This document shows positions 1 through 4,712 of a stretch of 5,840 bases of DNA, one piece after another; the first letter of the stretch is position 1, and each line of letters begins with the position of its first letter. The position numbers and the translations under genes were made by a program. The stretch covers positions 1 through 5,840 of the forward strand of contig NZ_CAMKXG010000223.1 of NCBI RefSeq assembly GCF_946477055.1, read 5' to 3'. A model generated the notes under the pieces. That model did not search any database. It worked only from the letters and a program-made list of their open reading frames with translations, and had not been told where the DNA came from. Source of the DNA: Lonsdalea britannica. Its GTDB lineage: Bacteria > Pseudomonadota > Gammaproteobacteria > Enterobacterales > Enterobacteriaceae.

Positions 1-239
1 AAATAGTTGTGGATAAGCTGACACAATCTCAGCTGATTAGCGGTCGTCTCGCCATCGCTCGTTTGGTGAAAGATAGCAGTGGCGAGAATGAATACGCCAT
101 TATCCCCGCAAGCGTCGCAGATAAGATCGCGCAGCGCGACGCAAATAGCATCGTATTAAACAGCGCACTGAGTCAGGAAGAGCAGGACGAAGAAGATCCG
201 TACGCCGATTTCAAAGTGCCCGACGATTTGATGTGGTAA
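1..239 (+). CDS. yaiL: YaiL-type DUF2058 protein, 3' end only
   Basis: This is the C-terminal part of a gene that begins before the window. The reading frame is open from the first base and the codons before the GTG at 9 (ATA, GTT) continue the protein, so that GTG is internal and not a start. About 78 residues are visible. They match the C-terminal region of E. coli YaiL (DUF2058, about 180 aa) as I remember it: a VDKLTQSQLI segment, then ARLV and YAIIPASVADKIAQRDA, an acidic stretch (EEQDEEDPYADF) and the ending PDDLMW. YaiL is a cytoplasmic protein without an established function; databases describe the family as a nucleoprotein or polynucleotide-associated enzyme. The lysine/arginine-rich N-terminal half expected of the family lies outside the window. 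The family assignment is firm; the function is not. Confidence 0.9.
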   Translation, partial: IVVDKLTQSQLISGRLAIARLVKDSSGENEYAIIPASVADKIAQRDANSIVLNSALSQEEQDEEDPYADFKVPDDLMW

Positions 240-249
240 CTGATACTGC

Positions 250-280
250 GGTGTGAAAGGCCTTCCGGGCTTTTCACACC
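250..280. terminator. Hairpin after yaiL, weak terminator candidate
   Basis: An inverted repeat starts 10 bp after the yaiL stop. GGTGTGAAA at 250-258 pairs with TTTCACACC at 272-280, and GC-rich inner bases extend the stem around a small TTCC loop. The stem is strong, but no T-tract follows on either strand, so it is not a textbook Rho-independent terminator. It could mark the yaiL 3' end as an RNA-stabilising hairpin. Confidence 0.5.
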
Positions 281-484
281 ACATGAATGTGTATCCTGAC
301 TCATACAAAACGCCTTTCACCTCAACCGAACCTTCATAATCCCTTTCCTTCTGCCCCATGTGGCTTACCTGCGTTCTCTCGGATCTCGGCCGCGGTTACA
401 GATATTCCGGGCAAGCATTTCTGAGCCGTATTTCCCCTTCAGCCACACATCTTTACGACAGGTATCGACGTTGAACCAGCGGGC

Positions 485-1390
485 TCAACGAAAATAAAGC
501 GCCAATGCTTCACTCAACGCCTGTGGTTGTTCGTCAGGAATAAAATGACCGCAATTCGCGATGGTGATGCCGGTGACATCATCCGCAAATTGGCGCAACG
601 GCTCAGCCATATCGGGAATAGACCCTTGATCGGCGCTGACGGCCAGTAGCGGCAGCGTGAGTTTTCCCTGAGCACGCCGTGCCCTATTCTGTTCAGCCGA
701 TGTCGTGACTTCGCGATACGGAGCCAGTCCGGCCCGCAGCGCGCCGTTTTGTCGTAATAACCGCACATACTCGAGTATATCTGCGTCGCTGAAAGCCATA
801 GGACTGACTGTTTTGCGTCTCAGGAACCATTCCAGATAGAGGGCTTCGCGGCCATTGATTAATGCTTCCGGCAAATCCGGTAATAAATGAAAAGCAAAGT
901 GCCAGGTTTTCCATGCTTTATCCGGCGTAACAGGTAATGCCTCAGGCAGAGTAATGCCCGGAATACCCGCATCGAGCAACGCCAGTTTGGTGACCTGATC
1001 GTGATAGCGCATTGCATAAGGCCACGCCACCCAGGCGCCCACATCATGGGCGGCAAGATAATAGCGCTCGATACCTAGCTTTTGCATCAATCCTTGCACC
1101 TTCTCCGCCAGAGCCTCGGTATCGTAGCCAGATTGCGGCTTATCGGAATCGCCTTGTCCGGGTAGGTCCGGCGCGATAATCAGGTAGCGATCGGCTAACA
1201 ACGCCATAACCTGATGCCAGGCATACCAACTCTGCGGAAACCCCGCCAGCAGCAGCAATACGTCCCCCTGCGGATTACCACCGCTGACGTAGTGCATGCG
1301 GACATCCTCAATAGTCGCGTAATGATGTTCAAAACTCGGCATGTCGATGACGGGCTGTGACCAAGCGTGTGTGATGACATGAGTAGACAT
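485..1390 (-). CDS. Alpha/beta hydrolase, epoxide-hydrolase/dehalogenase type
   Basis: A 301-aa cytoplasmic alpha/beta-fold hydrolase without a signal peptide. The nucleophile elbow is AAHDVGAW with Asp116 as nucleophile, the H-D-x-G-x-W pattern of soluble epoxide hydrolases and haloacid/haloalkane dehalogenases; serine esterases have Ser here. His282 (in NCGHFIPDEQP) is the likely catalytic base and Asp254 (SADQG) the likely acid. The PDLPGQGDSDKP stretch (residues 74-85) is typical of the fold. A helical cap covers roughly residues 145-235. The usual HGxP oxyanion motif reads AGFP at 49-52, so its His is replaced. The ATG has a strong GGAGGT ribosome site 4 nt upstream. The gene follows the tetR-type gene by 52 bp on the same strand, with an operator-like palindrome in the gap, so it is probably controlled by that repressor. 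The substrate cannot be told from sequence; database names such as epoxide hydrolase or haloalkane dehalogenase would be guesses. Confidence 0.9.
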   Translation of the reverse strand: MSTHVITHAWSQPVIDMPSFEHHYATIEDVRMHYVSGGNPQGDVLLLLAGFPQSWYAWHQVMALLADRYLIIAPDLPGQGDSDKPQSGYDTEALAEKVQGLMQKLGIERYYLAAHDVGAWVAWPYAMRYHDQVTKLALLDAGIPGITLPEALPVTPDKAWKTWHFAFHLLPDLPEALINGREALYLEWFLRRKTVSPMAFSDADILEYVRLLRQNGALRAGLAPYREVTTSAEQNRARRAQGKLTLPLLAVSADQGSIPDMAEPLRQFADDVTGITIANCGHFIPDEQPQALSEALALYFR

Positions 1391-1408
1391 GCAAACCTCC
1401 AGTGATAT

Positions 1409-1426
1409 AGGAAATCATCATTTCCT
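1409..1426. promoter_or_regulatory. Operator-like palindrome before the hydrolase gene
   Basis: A perfect 7-bp inverted repeat, AGGAAAT-CATC-ATTTCCT, lies in the 52-bp gap between the tetR-type gene and the hydrolase, just upstream of the GGAGGT ribosome site. It shares its half-site with the palindrome in front of the tetR-type gene. It is inferred to be a binding site for that repressor, giving the hydrolase its own regulated promoter or an internal control point. A minus-strand CCTATATC overlapping its edge could be the -10. Confidence 0.7.
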
Positions 1427-1442
1427 TATTGGGCAAAAAATT

Positions 1443-2045
1443 TTAATCGAGCAGTTTTAGTGCGGTCGCAATCAGCTGTTCACGCTCTGGTAGGTCCTGG
1501 ATTTTTCCCGCAACACGCATACCAAGCACCAGACATAGCAACACACCACCCAACGTTTTCGCATCATGATGCGGAGCGATAGAACCATCCTGCTGCCCCT
1601 CTTCAATCAGTTGCAGGATTAATTGCTGATTACGCTGAAATGCGGCACGGACCAGCCCTGAAAGTTCGGCATCGAACTGCTGTAATTCGATAGCGCCGCC
1701 GACCACCAGACAGCCACGTCGCCCTTCCACATCGCTGGCCGACTCGATGTAGAAACGCAACAGTTCTGTCATCTTTCCCCGCCCACAGGTCTGTTGCGCC
1801 AGCCGTTGATGCAGCGCCTTGTTCCGTAGCGAGGTATAGCGGGTGAAAACCTGTAGAAAAAGGCCACGCTTGTCACGAAAGGCTTTATAGATACTCCCGG
1901 CGGTGAGCTGCATGGCATCACTCAGATCGCTGATTGACGCGCTGTGATATCCCTTTTCACGAAATACCAACATGGCGAGATCCAGCGCCGCATCAATATC
2001 AAATTGTCGTGGACGCCCACGAACGCTGAGTGGTTGGCCTGGCAT
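1443..2045 (-). CDS. TetR/AcrR-family transcriptional repressor
   Basis: A 200-aa TetR-type regulator. The N-terminal DNA-binding domain begins GRPRQFDIDAAL and carries the family helix-turn-helix at about residues 36-57 (ASISDLSDAMQLTAGSIYKA), followed by the typical FRDKRGLF. The C-terminal part (about 80-200) is the variable ligand-binding and dimerisation domain; its CLVVGGAIEL and LGGVLLCLVLGMRVAGK segments resemble the usual TetR C-terminal helices. I chose the ATG at 2045 because GGGTGAG lies just upstream; a GTG at 2054 would add three residues. An operator-like palindrome sits directly in front of the start and a second one in front of the downstream hydrolase gene, which points to autoregulation and control of the hydrolase. 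The inducing ligand is unknown; the substrate or product of the hydrolase is a natural guess. Confidence 0.92.
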   Translation of the reverse strand: MPGQPLSVRGRPRQFDIDAALDLAMLVFREKGYHSASISDLSDAMQLTAGSIYKAFRDKRGLFLQVFTRYTSLRNKALHQRLAQQTCGRGKMTELLRFYIESASDVEGRRGCLVVGGAIELQQFDAELSGLVRAAFQRNQQLILQLIEEGQQDGSIAPHHDAKTLGGVLLCLVLGMRVAGKIQDLPEREQLIATALKLLD

Positions 2046-2057
2046 AATGCTCACCCA

Positions 2058-2079
2058 TTAGGAAATGATCGATTCCTAA
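2058..2079. promoter_or_regulatory. Operator-like palindrome before the TetR gene
   Basis: TTAGGAA at 2058-2064 and TTCCTAA at 2073-2079 form a perfect 7-bp inverted repeat with an 8-bp centre that also pairs in its middle (GATC). It lies 12 bp upstream of the chosen ATG, where a bound dimer would cover the promoter or the first transcribed bases. The AGGAA half-site recurs at 1409-1426. It is inferred to be the autoregulatory site of the TetR-type protein. Confidence 0.7.
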
Positions 2080-2277
2080 ATGGTGCCACATTTCTTTTGC
2101 GGTGAACAGCGCATTCAGGTTTTTTGCGTAGGTCGGTCACGTCGTACTCCGGGAGACGTGGCGCGGATTATTTTTGCGATCCGCTCTTGAAGCGTTGAGA
2201 TTGTGACTAAAATGAACGGAGAATTATTAAAAGGACTCGAATTCAGACTCTATTCACCATCAAGCTCAGGAGAACGT

Positions 2278-2382
2278 ATGTCTCGATTACTTGCCAAGAA
2301 ACACGGGAAGATGGTCATGACACTGATACTGATTGTCGTCGTTCTTTTACTATTCCGATGGGCGGCGATCGTATGGGGATAA
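2278..2382 (+). CDS. yniD: Small membrane protein YniD
   Basis: A 34-aa protein with a clear ribosome site (AGGAGA, 4 nt before the ATG). It has a basic N-terminus (R3, K7, K8, K11), one transmembrane helix at about residues 12-26, and the ending RWAAIVWG. The KKHxKMV start of the helix and the RWAAxxWG end match E. coli YniD (35 aa) as I remember it, so the identification rests on both termini. The positive N-terminus predicts an N-in, C-out orientation in the inner membrane. YniD has no known function. The gene stands alone: the tetR-type gene upstream is divergent and a bidirectional terminator starts 56 bp after its stop. A weak candidate promoter is TTGTGA at about 2202 with TTATTA/TATTAA about 17-18 bp on. 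Confidence 0.8.
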   Translation: MSRLLAKKHGKMVMTLILIVVVLLLFRWAAIVWG

Positions 2383-2437
2383 ATTGACGCTATTTAATTC
2401 GAGAATTGATAAACCGTTTTTTTGCCGAATGAAGTAT

Positions 2438-2481
2438 AAAAAAAACGCCCCGCATCAATCATGATGTGAGGCGTTTTTTTT
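2438..2481. terminator. Bidirectional Rho-independent terminator between yniD and csp
   Basis: A run of eight A (2438-2445) and a run of eight T (2474-2481) flank a GC-rich stem. ACGCC at 2445-2449 pairs with GGCGT at 2470-2474, and CGCATCA (2451-2457) pairs with TGATGTG (2462-2468) around a 4-nt loop, with one C/A mismatch between the two stem parts. Each strand ends in a U-tract, so it can stop yniD transcripts on the plus strand and csp transcripts on the minus strand. Confidence 0.92.
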
Positions 2482-2613
2482 GAAATTAATGAATAACGTT
2501 GCGAATATTTTTAATGATATTTATACGTTATTCACTATTTCAGCTAATGCTGTTTAACTGCTCCGGGCATTCCCTTCATCGCTATCGTAAACAACATCAA
2601 CTTTTAAAAAAGA

Positions 2614-2826
2614 TTATTCAGCAACAACGTTGGTAGCTGAAGGACCTTTCGCACCGTTTTCAACGGAGAATTCAACTTTCTGGCCTTCATACAGCGTTTT
2701 AAAGTTATCACCCTGAATGGCAGAGAAGTGAACGAACACATCTTTGCTACCATTGCTCGGCGTGATGAAACCAAAACCTTTATCAGCGTTGAACCATTTT
2801 ACTAAACCAGTCATTTTATCAGACAT
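2614..2826 (-). CDS. cspA: Cold-shock protein, CspA family
   Basis: A 70-aa single cold-shock domain, the full length for the family. It binds single-stranded RNA and DNA and acts as an RNA chaperone and transcription antiterminator in the cytoplasm. RNP1 is KGFGFI (residues 16-21) and RNP2 is VFVHF (30-34); W11, F12, F18, F20, F31, H33 and F34 form the nucleic-acid-binding face. The [19 protein letters not shown] start and the [10 protein letters not shown] end are closest to E. coli CspA, CspB and CspG rather than to CspC and CspE. The ribosome site AAGGAAG is 5 nt before the ATG. The long leader with a cold box supports a cold-inducible member. The exact paralogue letter is uncertain: enterobacteria have several near-identical copies, and cspA here means type, not proven orthology. 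Transcription ends at the bidirectional terminator about 130 bp downstream. Confidence 0.95.
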   Translation of the reverse strand: MSDKMTGLVKWFNADKGFGFITPSNGSKDVFVHFSAIQGDNFKTLYEGQKVEFSVENGAKGPSATNVVAE

Positions 2827-3001
2827 AGATACTTCCTTTATTTTCCGGGTCGCGTTAACGCGACGAACGTGGTCTGTTAGCAGAAATTATTTATAGGCGC
2901 TTAGGAGGAGACTCACGGAAAAGAGGTATCTAGATAGGATAACGCTTGAACTGAGAACTGCTTTACTAAAATGCTTTACATAAGGTCTGTATGCCAAACC
3001 G
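2827..3001 (-). promoter_or_regulatory. Long cspA-type 5' leader with cold box
   Basis: The minus-strand leader is about 175 nt if transcription starts near 3001. At 2996-2974 it contains TGGCATACAGACC followed by TTATGTAAAG, which resembles the E. coli cspA cold box (TGACGTACAGACC, ATTAAAG) as I remember it; a following TAGTAAAGCAG and the GTTATC and GATACC segments also recall the cspA leader. In that family the leader refolds with temperature and lets the mRNA be stable and translated in the cold. A 16-bp perfect palindrome at 2849-2864 (GTCGCGTTAACGCGAC) would form a hairpin about 10 nt before the ribosome site. The cold-responsive role is inferred from these resemblances. Confidence 0.75.
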
Positions 3002-3008
3002 ATGTGTG

Positions 3009-3038
3009 CATTAACGCATGGACCAAAAAGTTAAGCAA
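3009..3038 (-). promoter_or_regulatory. Probable csp promoter
   Basis: On the minus strand a -35 TTGCTT (3038-3033) is followed, 18 bp on, by a -10-like TTAATG (3014-3009; GTTAAT gives 17 bp). The ATGCGTTAATGCACA context is close to the cspA promoter core of E. coli (ATGCGTGGCTTAATGCACA, recalled from memory). The start point would fall near 3001-3003, just ahead of the cold box. Confidence 0.65.
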
Positions 3039-3215
3039 GTGTTATTTTCAAATAAATACTAACGGGTCATATTTCATTCGGAAAAAATAATCTTTCTTGA
3101 GACGTCTTTATTTTTTCATTCGCACACCATTTTTTTCTTAATTAATCGAGCAATGAGCGCGTACATGAGGAAAAACCATCCATTATCGACCTACACCAAG
3201 CACGTCCTCTGATAC

Positions 3216-3226
3216 GCTATACCTAA
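3216..3226 (+). promoter_or_regulatory. Sigma-S-like -10 element for the 38-aa protein
   Basis: GCTATACCTAA matches 10 of 11 positions of the sigma-S extended -10 consensus KCTAYRCTTAA. No good -35 hexamer is present at the right distance, as is common for sigma-S promoters. Transcription would begin near 3232 and give a leader of about 40 nt before the ATG at 3274. The call rests on motif and position only. Confidence 0.45.
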
Positions 3227-3273
3227 CAGAGGGGGGCGAAGTCCATCATGATGAGAACAAGAGGTGAATATTC

Positions 3274-3390
3274 ATGTCATTAAGCGACTGGCTGTGGAGA
3301 AAAAAATTGATTCTCTTGCTGACTATCGTCGTCATCGCAGAAGTCATCATGTATCTGATGACCTCTGAATGGTTTCCCTGGGAGTGGTGA
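3274..3390 (+). CDS. Trp-rich 38-aa single-pass membrane protein, unrecognised
   Basis: I do not recognise this protein. It is supported by a good ribosome site (GAGGTGA, 6 nt before the ATG), an upstream sigma-S-like -10 and a plausible membrane-protein composition. Residues 1-11 include W6, W8 and the basic R9-K10-K11. A hydrophobic helix spans about residues 12-29 (LILLLTIVVIAEVIMYLM) with one buried acidic residue, Glu23. The tail is short, acidic and aromatic (SEWFPWEW). Five of 38 residues are Trp. The charge pattern predicts N-in, C-out in the inner membrane. Enterobacterial stress-induced miniproteins of this size often bind and tune larger membrane proteins, but no partner is suggested here. 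It is convergent with glpM, whose stop is 38 bp away. It could be a chance ORF, but the ribosome site and charge pattern argue against that. Confidence 0.65.
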   Translation: MSLSDWLWRKKLILLLTIVVIAEVIMYLMTSEWFPWEW

Positions 3391-3400
3391 TATCCCCCCC

Positions 3401-3420
3401 CAGCCTGTTTAAGCGGGCTG
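3401..3420. terminator. Hairpin between convergent small ORF and glpM
   Basis: CAGCCTG at 3401-3407 pairs with CGGGCTG at 3414-3420 (one G-U pair) around a TTTAAG loop. It fills the 38-bp gap between two convergent genes and could mark the 3' end of both transcripts. There is no T-tract on either strand; on the minus strand the stem is followed by a run of G. It is therefore a weak terminator candidate. Confidence 0.4.
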
Positions 3421-3428
3421 ATAAGGGA

Positions 3429-3770
3429 TTACAAACCGTGGTACCAGCTCCAGACTTTGATCAATATTGCCGCGGAAATACACCAACACACCACGGCCGC
3501 CGCGAGTGCCTGCGCCAACTTCATCGTATCGGTGAAATAGTAGAGCGAAATGAGATAAATCAGGTAAGGGATAACAGACCAAATGCCAAACAGAATAGTA
3601 GAGCGCAACGCGTCCAATCCACGCTCGGAACCTACAATATAGTGCGCGATCAGGGCGAACGTGGGAAAAAGCGGCACGAGTCCGGCGATGTAATAATTAC
3701 GTGTCTTCGCTAACAATCCGATCAGCACAACAACCAGTGCGCCAAGTATAGCTTTTAAAAGGAGCGCCAT
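3429..3770 (-). CDS. glpM: GlpM family inner-membrane protein
   Basis: A 113-aa polytopic inner-membrane protein. It matches GlpM along its length: LKAxLGALVVVLI near the N-terminus, RNYYIAGLVPLFPTFALIAH at 24-43, SERGLDALRST at 48-58 and the W-x-x-IPYLIYL stretch at 64-73 agree with E. coli GlpM as I remember it. Four hydrophobic segments lie at about 3-21, 27-47, 58-79 and 86-108. In Pseudomonas aeruginosa glpM was linked to normal alginate production; in enterobacteria its role is unknown, and no glycerol-phosphate gene is nearby. I chose the ATG at 3770, which gives the family's usual length; the frame stays open to an ATG at 3860, but that would add 30 residues with no family match. The ribosome site is weak (AAAGAGA). 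The gene probably has its own promoter, 123 bp downstream of ygaP. Confidence 0.93.
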   Translation of the reverse strand: MALLLKAILGALVVVLIGLLAKTRNYYIAGLVPLFPTFALIAHYIVGSERGLDALRSTILFGIWSVIPYLIYLISLYYFTDTMKLAQALAAAVVCWCISAAILIKVWSWYHGL

Positions 3771-3810
3771 TTTTATTCTCTTTTTCTCTGCATTCCAATA
3801 CGTTACCTCG

Positions 3811-3838
3811 AATATAGCCCCACGTGAAATACACAAAA
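3811..3838 (-). promoter_or_regulatory. Candidate glpM promoter
   Basis: On the minus strand TATATT (3816-3811) is a good -10, with TTTTGT (3838-3833) as a poor -35 at 16-bp spacing. Transcription would start near 3804, about 34 nt before the glpM ATG. Its presence in the ygaP-glpM gap suggests glpM does not depend on read-through from ygaP. Confidence 0.45.
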
Positions 3839-3893
3839 GCAATGGCATCGTCGTAGCCACTGTTCTTTACTCAATCTTCCTGCATGACCCCGC

Positions 3894-4424
3894 CTAGCGT
3901 TCGCGGTTCCACGGCATGCGCATAAGAAAACGAGCCAAACCACAAAAGCCAGTGAGCCCTGAGAATACCAGGCCAGCCCCAACCAATCCGGCAACCCAAT
4001 AAAAAGCCGGATTGAGTATCTGGCCCAAGATCACCCCCACCAATACCGTGCTCCCCGCAACAATTTGAACCTGGCGCATGATATCCATCGCCGGTCGTTT
4101 CCCTTTCACAATGGGCAAACCGGCGCGCTTCCACGCCTGTAATCCACCGGTGAGCAAATAGGCCTGAGCCGTTCCCGCCGCCTCGGTCAATTGAGCGCGA
4201 TGCTGAGTGGATCGCATCCCTGAAAGACACAAAAAAATTACGCTATTCGCGCCTGACAAGATCTCATGCAGTTTATCGGCATTGAGCGACGCCATCGGAC
4301 AGGACACCGAGTGAGGGATATGTTCACGCTCATACTCGTCGACCAGACGGATATCCACCAGCACCGCCCCCATCTTCAGTAGTTGTTGCGCGATTTGCGG
4401 AGTCACAGATTGAGACGACGGCAT
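3894..4424 (-). CDS. ygaP: YgaP-type membrane-anchored rhodanese
   Basis: A 176-aa thiosulfate:cyanide sulfurtransferase-type protein bound to the inner membrane. The rhodanese domain covers about residues 5-108: GAVLVDIRxxDEYxREHIP at 19-37, and the active-site loop C66-LSGM-R71, where Cys66 is the persulfide-carrying nucleophile. LLTGGLQAWKRAGLP (90-104) is the family's C-terminal domain motif. Two transmembrane helices follow at about 119-137 and 141-159 (DUF2892-type tail), and the protein ends near MPWN. This arrangement and length match E. coli YgaP (174 aa), which handles sulfane sulfur at the membrane. In E. coli ygaP follows the regulator gene ygaV; no ygaV is present here, so the gene is regulated differently. 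The ribosome site is GGAGAG, 4 nt before the ATG, and a sigma-S-like -10 lies about 30 bp upstream. The rhodanese call is firm and the exact orthology likely. Confidence 0.94.
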   Translation of the reverse strand: MPSSQSVTPQIAQQLLKMGAVLVDIRLVDEYEREHIPHSVSCPMASLNADKLHEILSGANSVIFLCLSGMRSTQHRAQLTEAAGTAQAYLLTGGLQAWKRAGLPIVKGKRPAMDIMRQVQIVAGSTVLVGVILGQILNPAFYWVAGLVGAGLVFSGLTGFCGLARFLMRMPWNRER

Positions 4425-4455
4425 GAAACTCTCCAGAAAAGAAGCTGCTCGGAAT

Positions 4456-4466
4456 TTAAGTATAGG
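4456..4466 (-). promoter_or_regulatory. Sigma-S-like -10 of the ygaP promoter
   Basis: On the minus strand CCTATACTTAA (4466-4456) matches the sigma-S extended -10 consensus KCTAYRCTTAA at every position but the first. No clear -35 lies 17 bp upstream (TATCTT). The start would be near 4450, giving a leader of about 27 nt to the ygaP ATG. It suggests stationary-phase or stress expression; a sigma-70 promoter remains possible. Confidence 0.55.
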
Positions 4467-4640
4467 CGAGAGTCAGACAGCAAGATATGTATGCAGCACC
4501 GCGATGTTTTCCGCCCAGGTCATGGGAAGTGTGCCGGTGAAACATCAAATGAAAATTAATGGAACGAAGCGCAGACACCGGGGTCTATATCTGCAAGAGG
4601 CAAGATGGAAATAGGAGTGGAGTATGGCGACGAGACATAA

Positions 4641-4667
4641 AAAAATCCGCTCCGAAGAGCGGATTTT
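4641..4667 (-). terminator. ompX Rho-independent terminator
   Basis: An 11-bp perfect stem (AAAATCCGCTC at 4642-4652, GAGCGGATTTT at 4657-4667) is closed, as read on the minus strand, by a UUCG tetraloop and followed by a run of T (complement of the A-run ending at 4639). It begins 46 nt after the ompX stop. It is a strong terminator that separates ompX from ygaP transcription. On the plus strand the stem is followed by only a short T-tract. Confidence 0.93.
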
Positions 4668-4712
4668 ACAGACACAGTTAACACCCTTTTAAGGGCCAAT
4701 GTCTCGATACGA

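Noticed and set aside
156..359. 67-aa minus-strand ORF overlapping the yaiL end
   Set aside because: Its second half is antisense to the conserved yaiL coding end and it runs through the 250-280 hairpin. It has no convincing ribosome site or family match.
2138..2184. Two short inverted repeats (CACGTC/GACGTG and GCGGAT/ATCCGC) between tetR and yniD
   Set aside because: Six-base arms with 10-11 nt loops, no T-tract and no clear relation to a promoter. They could be chance.
3153..3212. 19-aa plus-strand ORF (MSAYMRKNHPLSTYTKHVL) before the miniprotein
   Set aside because: No ribosome site at a proper distance, and it lies mostly upstream of the predicted promoter of the next gene.
3452..3466. 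TTGATCAA FNR-like match
   Set aside because: It lies inside the glpM coding sequence, lacks the 4-bp spacer of a full FNR site and is far from any promoter.
3369..3713. 114-aa plus-strand ORF opposite glpM
   Set aside because: It is antisense to the well-conserved glpM gene, overlaps the 38-aa gene in another frame and has no family features.
3871..4230. 119-aa minus-strand ORF inside ygaP
   Set aside because: It is an out-of-frame shadow of ygaP, whose own frame carries the rhodanese motifs and membrane helices.
4423..4614. 63-aa plus-strand ORF in the ygaP upstream region
   Set aside because: Its start overlaps the ygaP start on the other strand, it has no ribosome site, it runs antisense through the likely ygaP promoter, and its composition is not protein-like.
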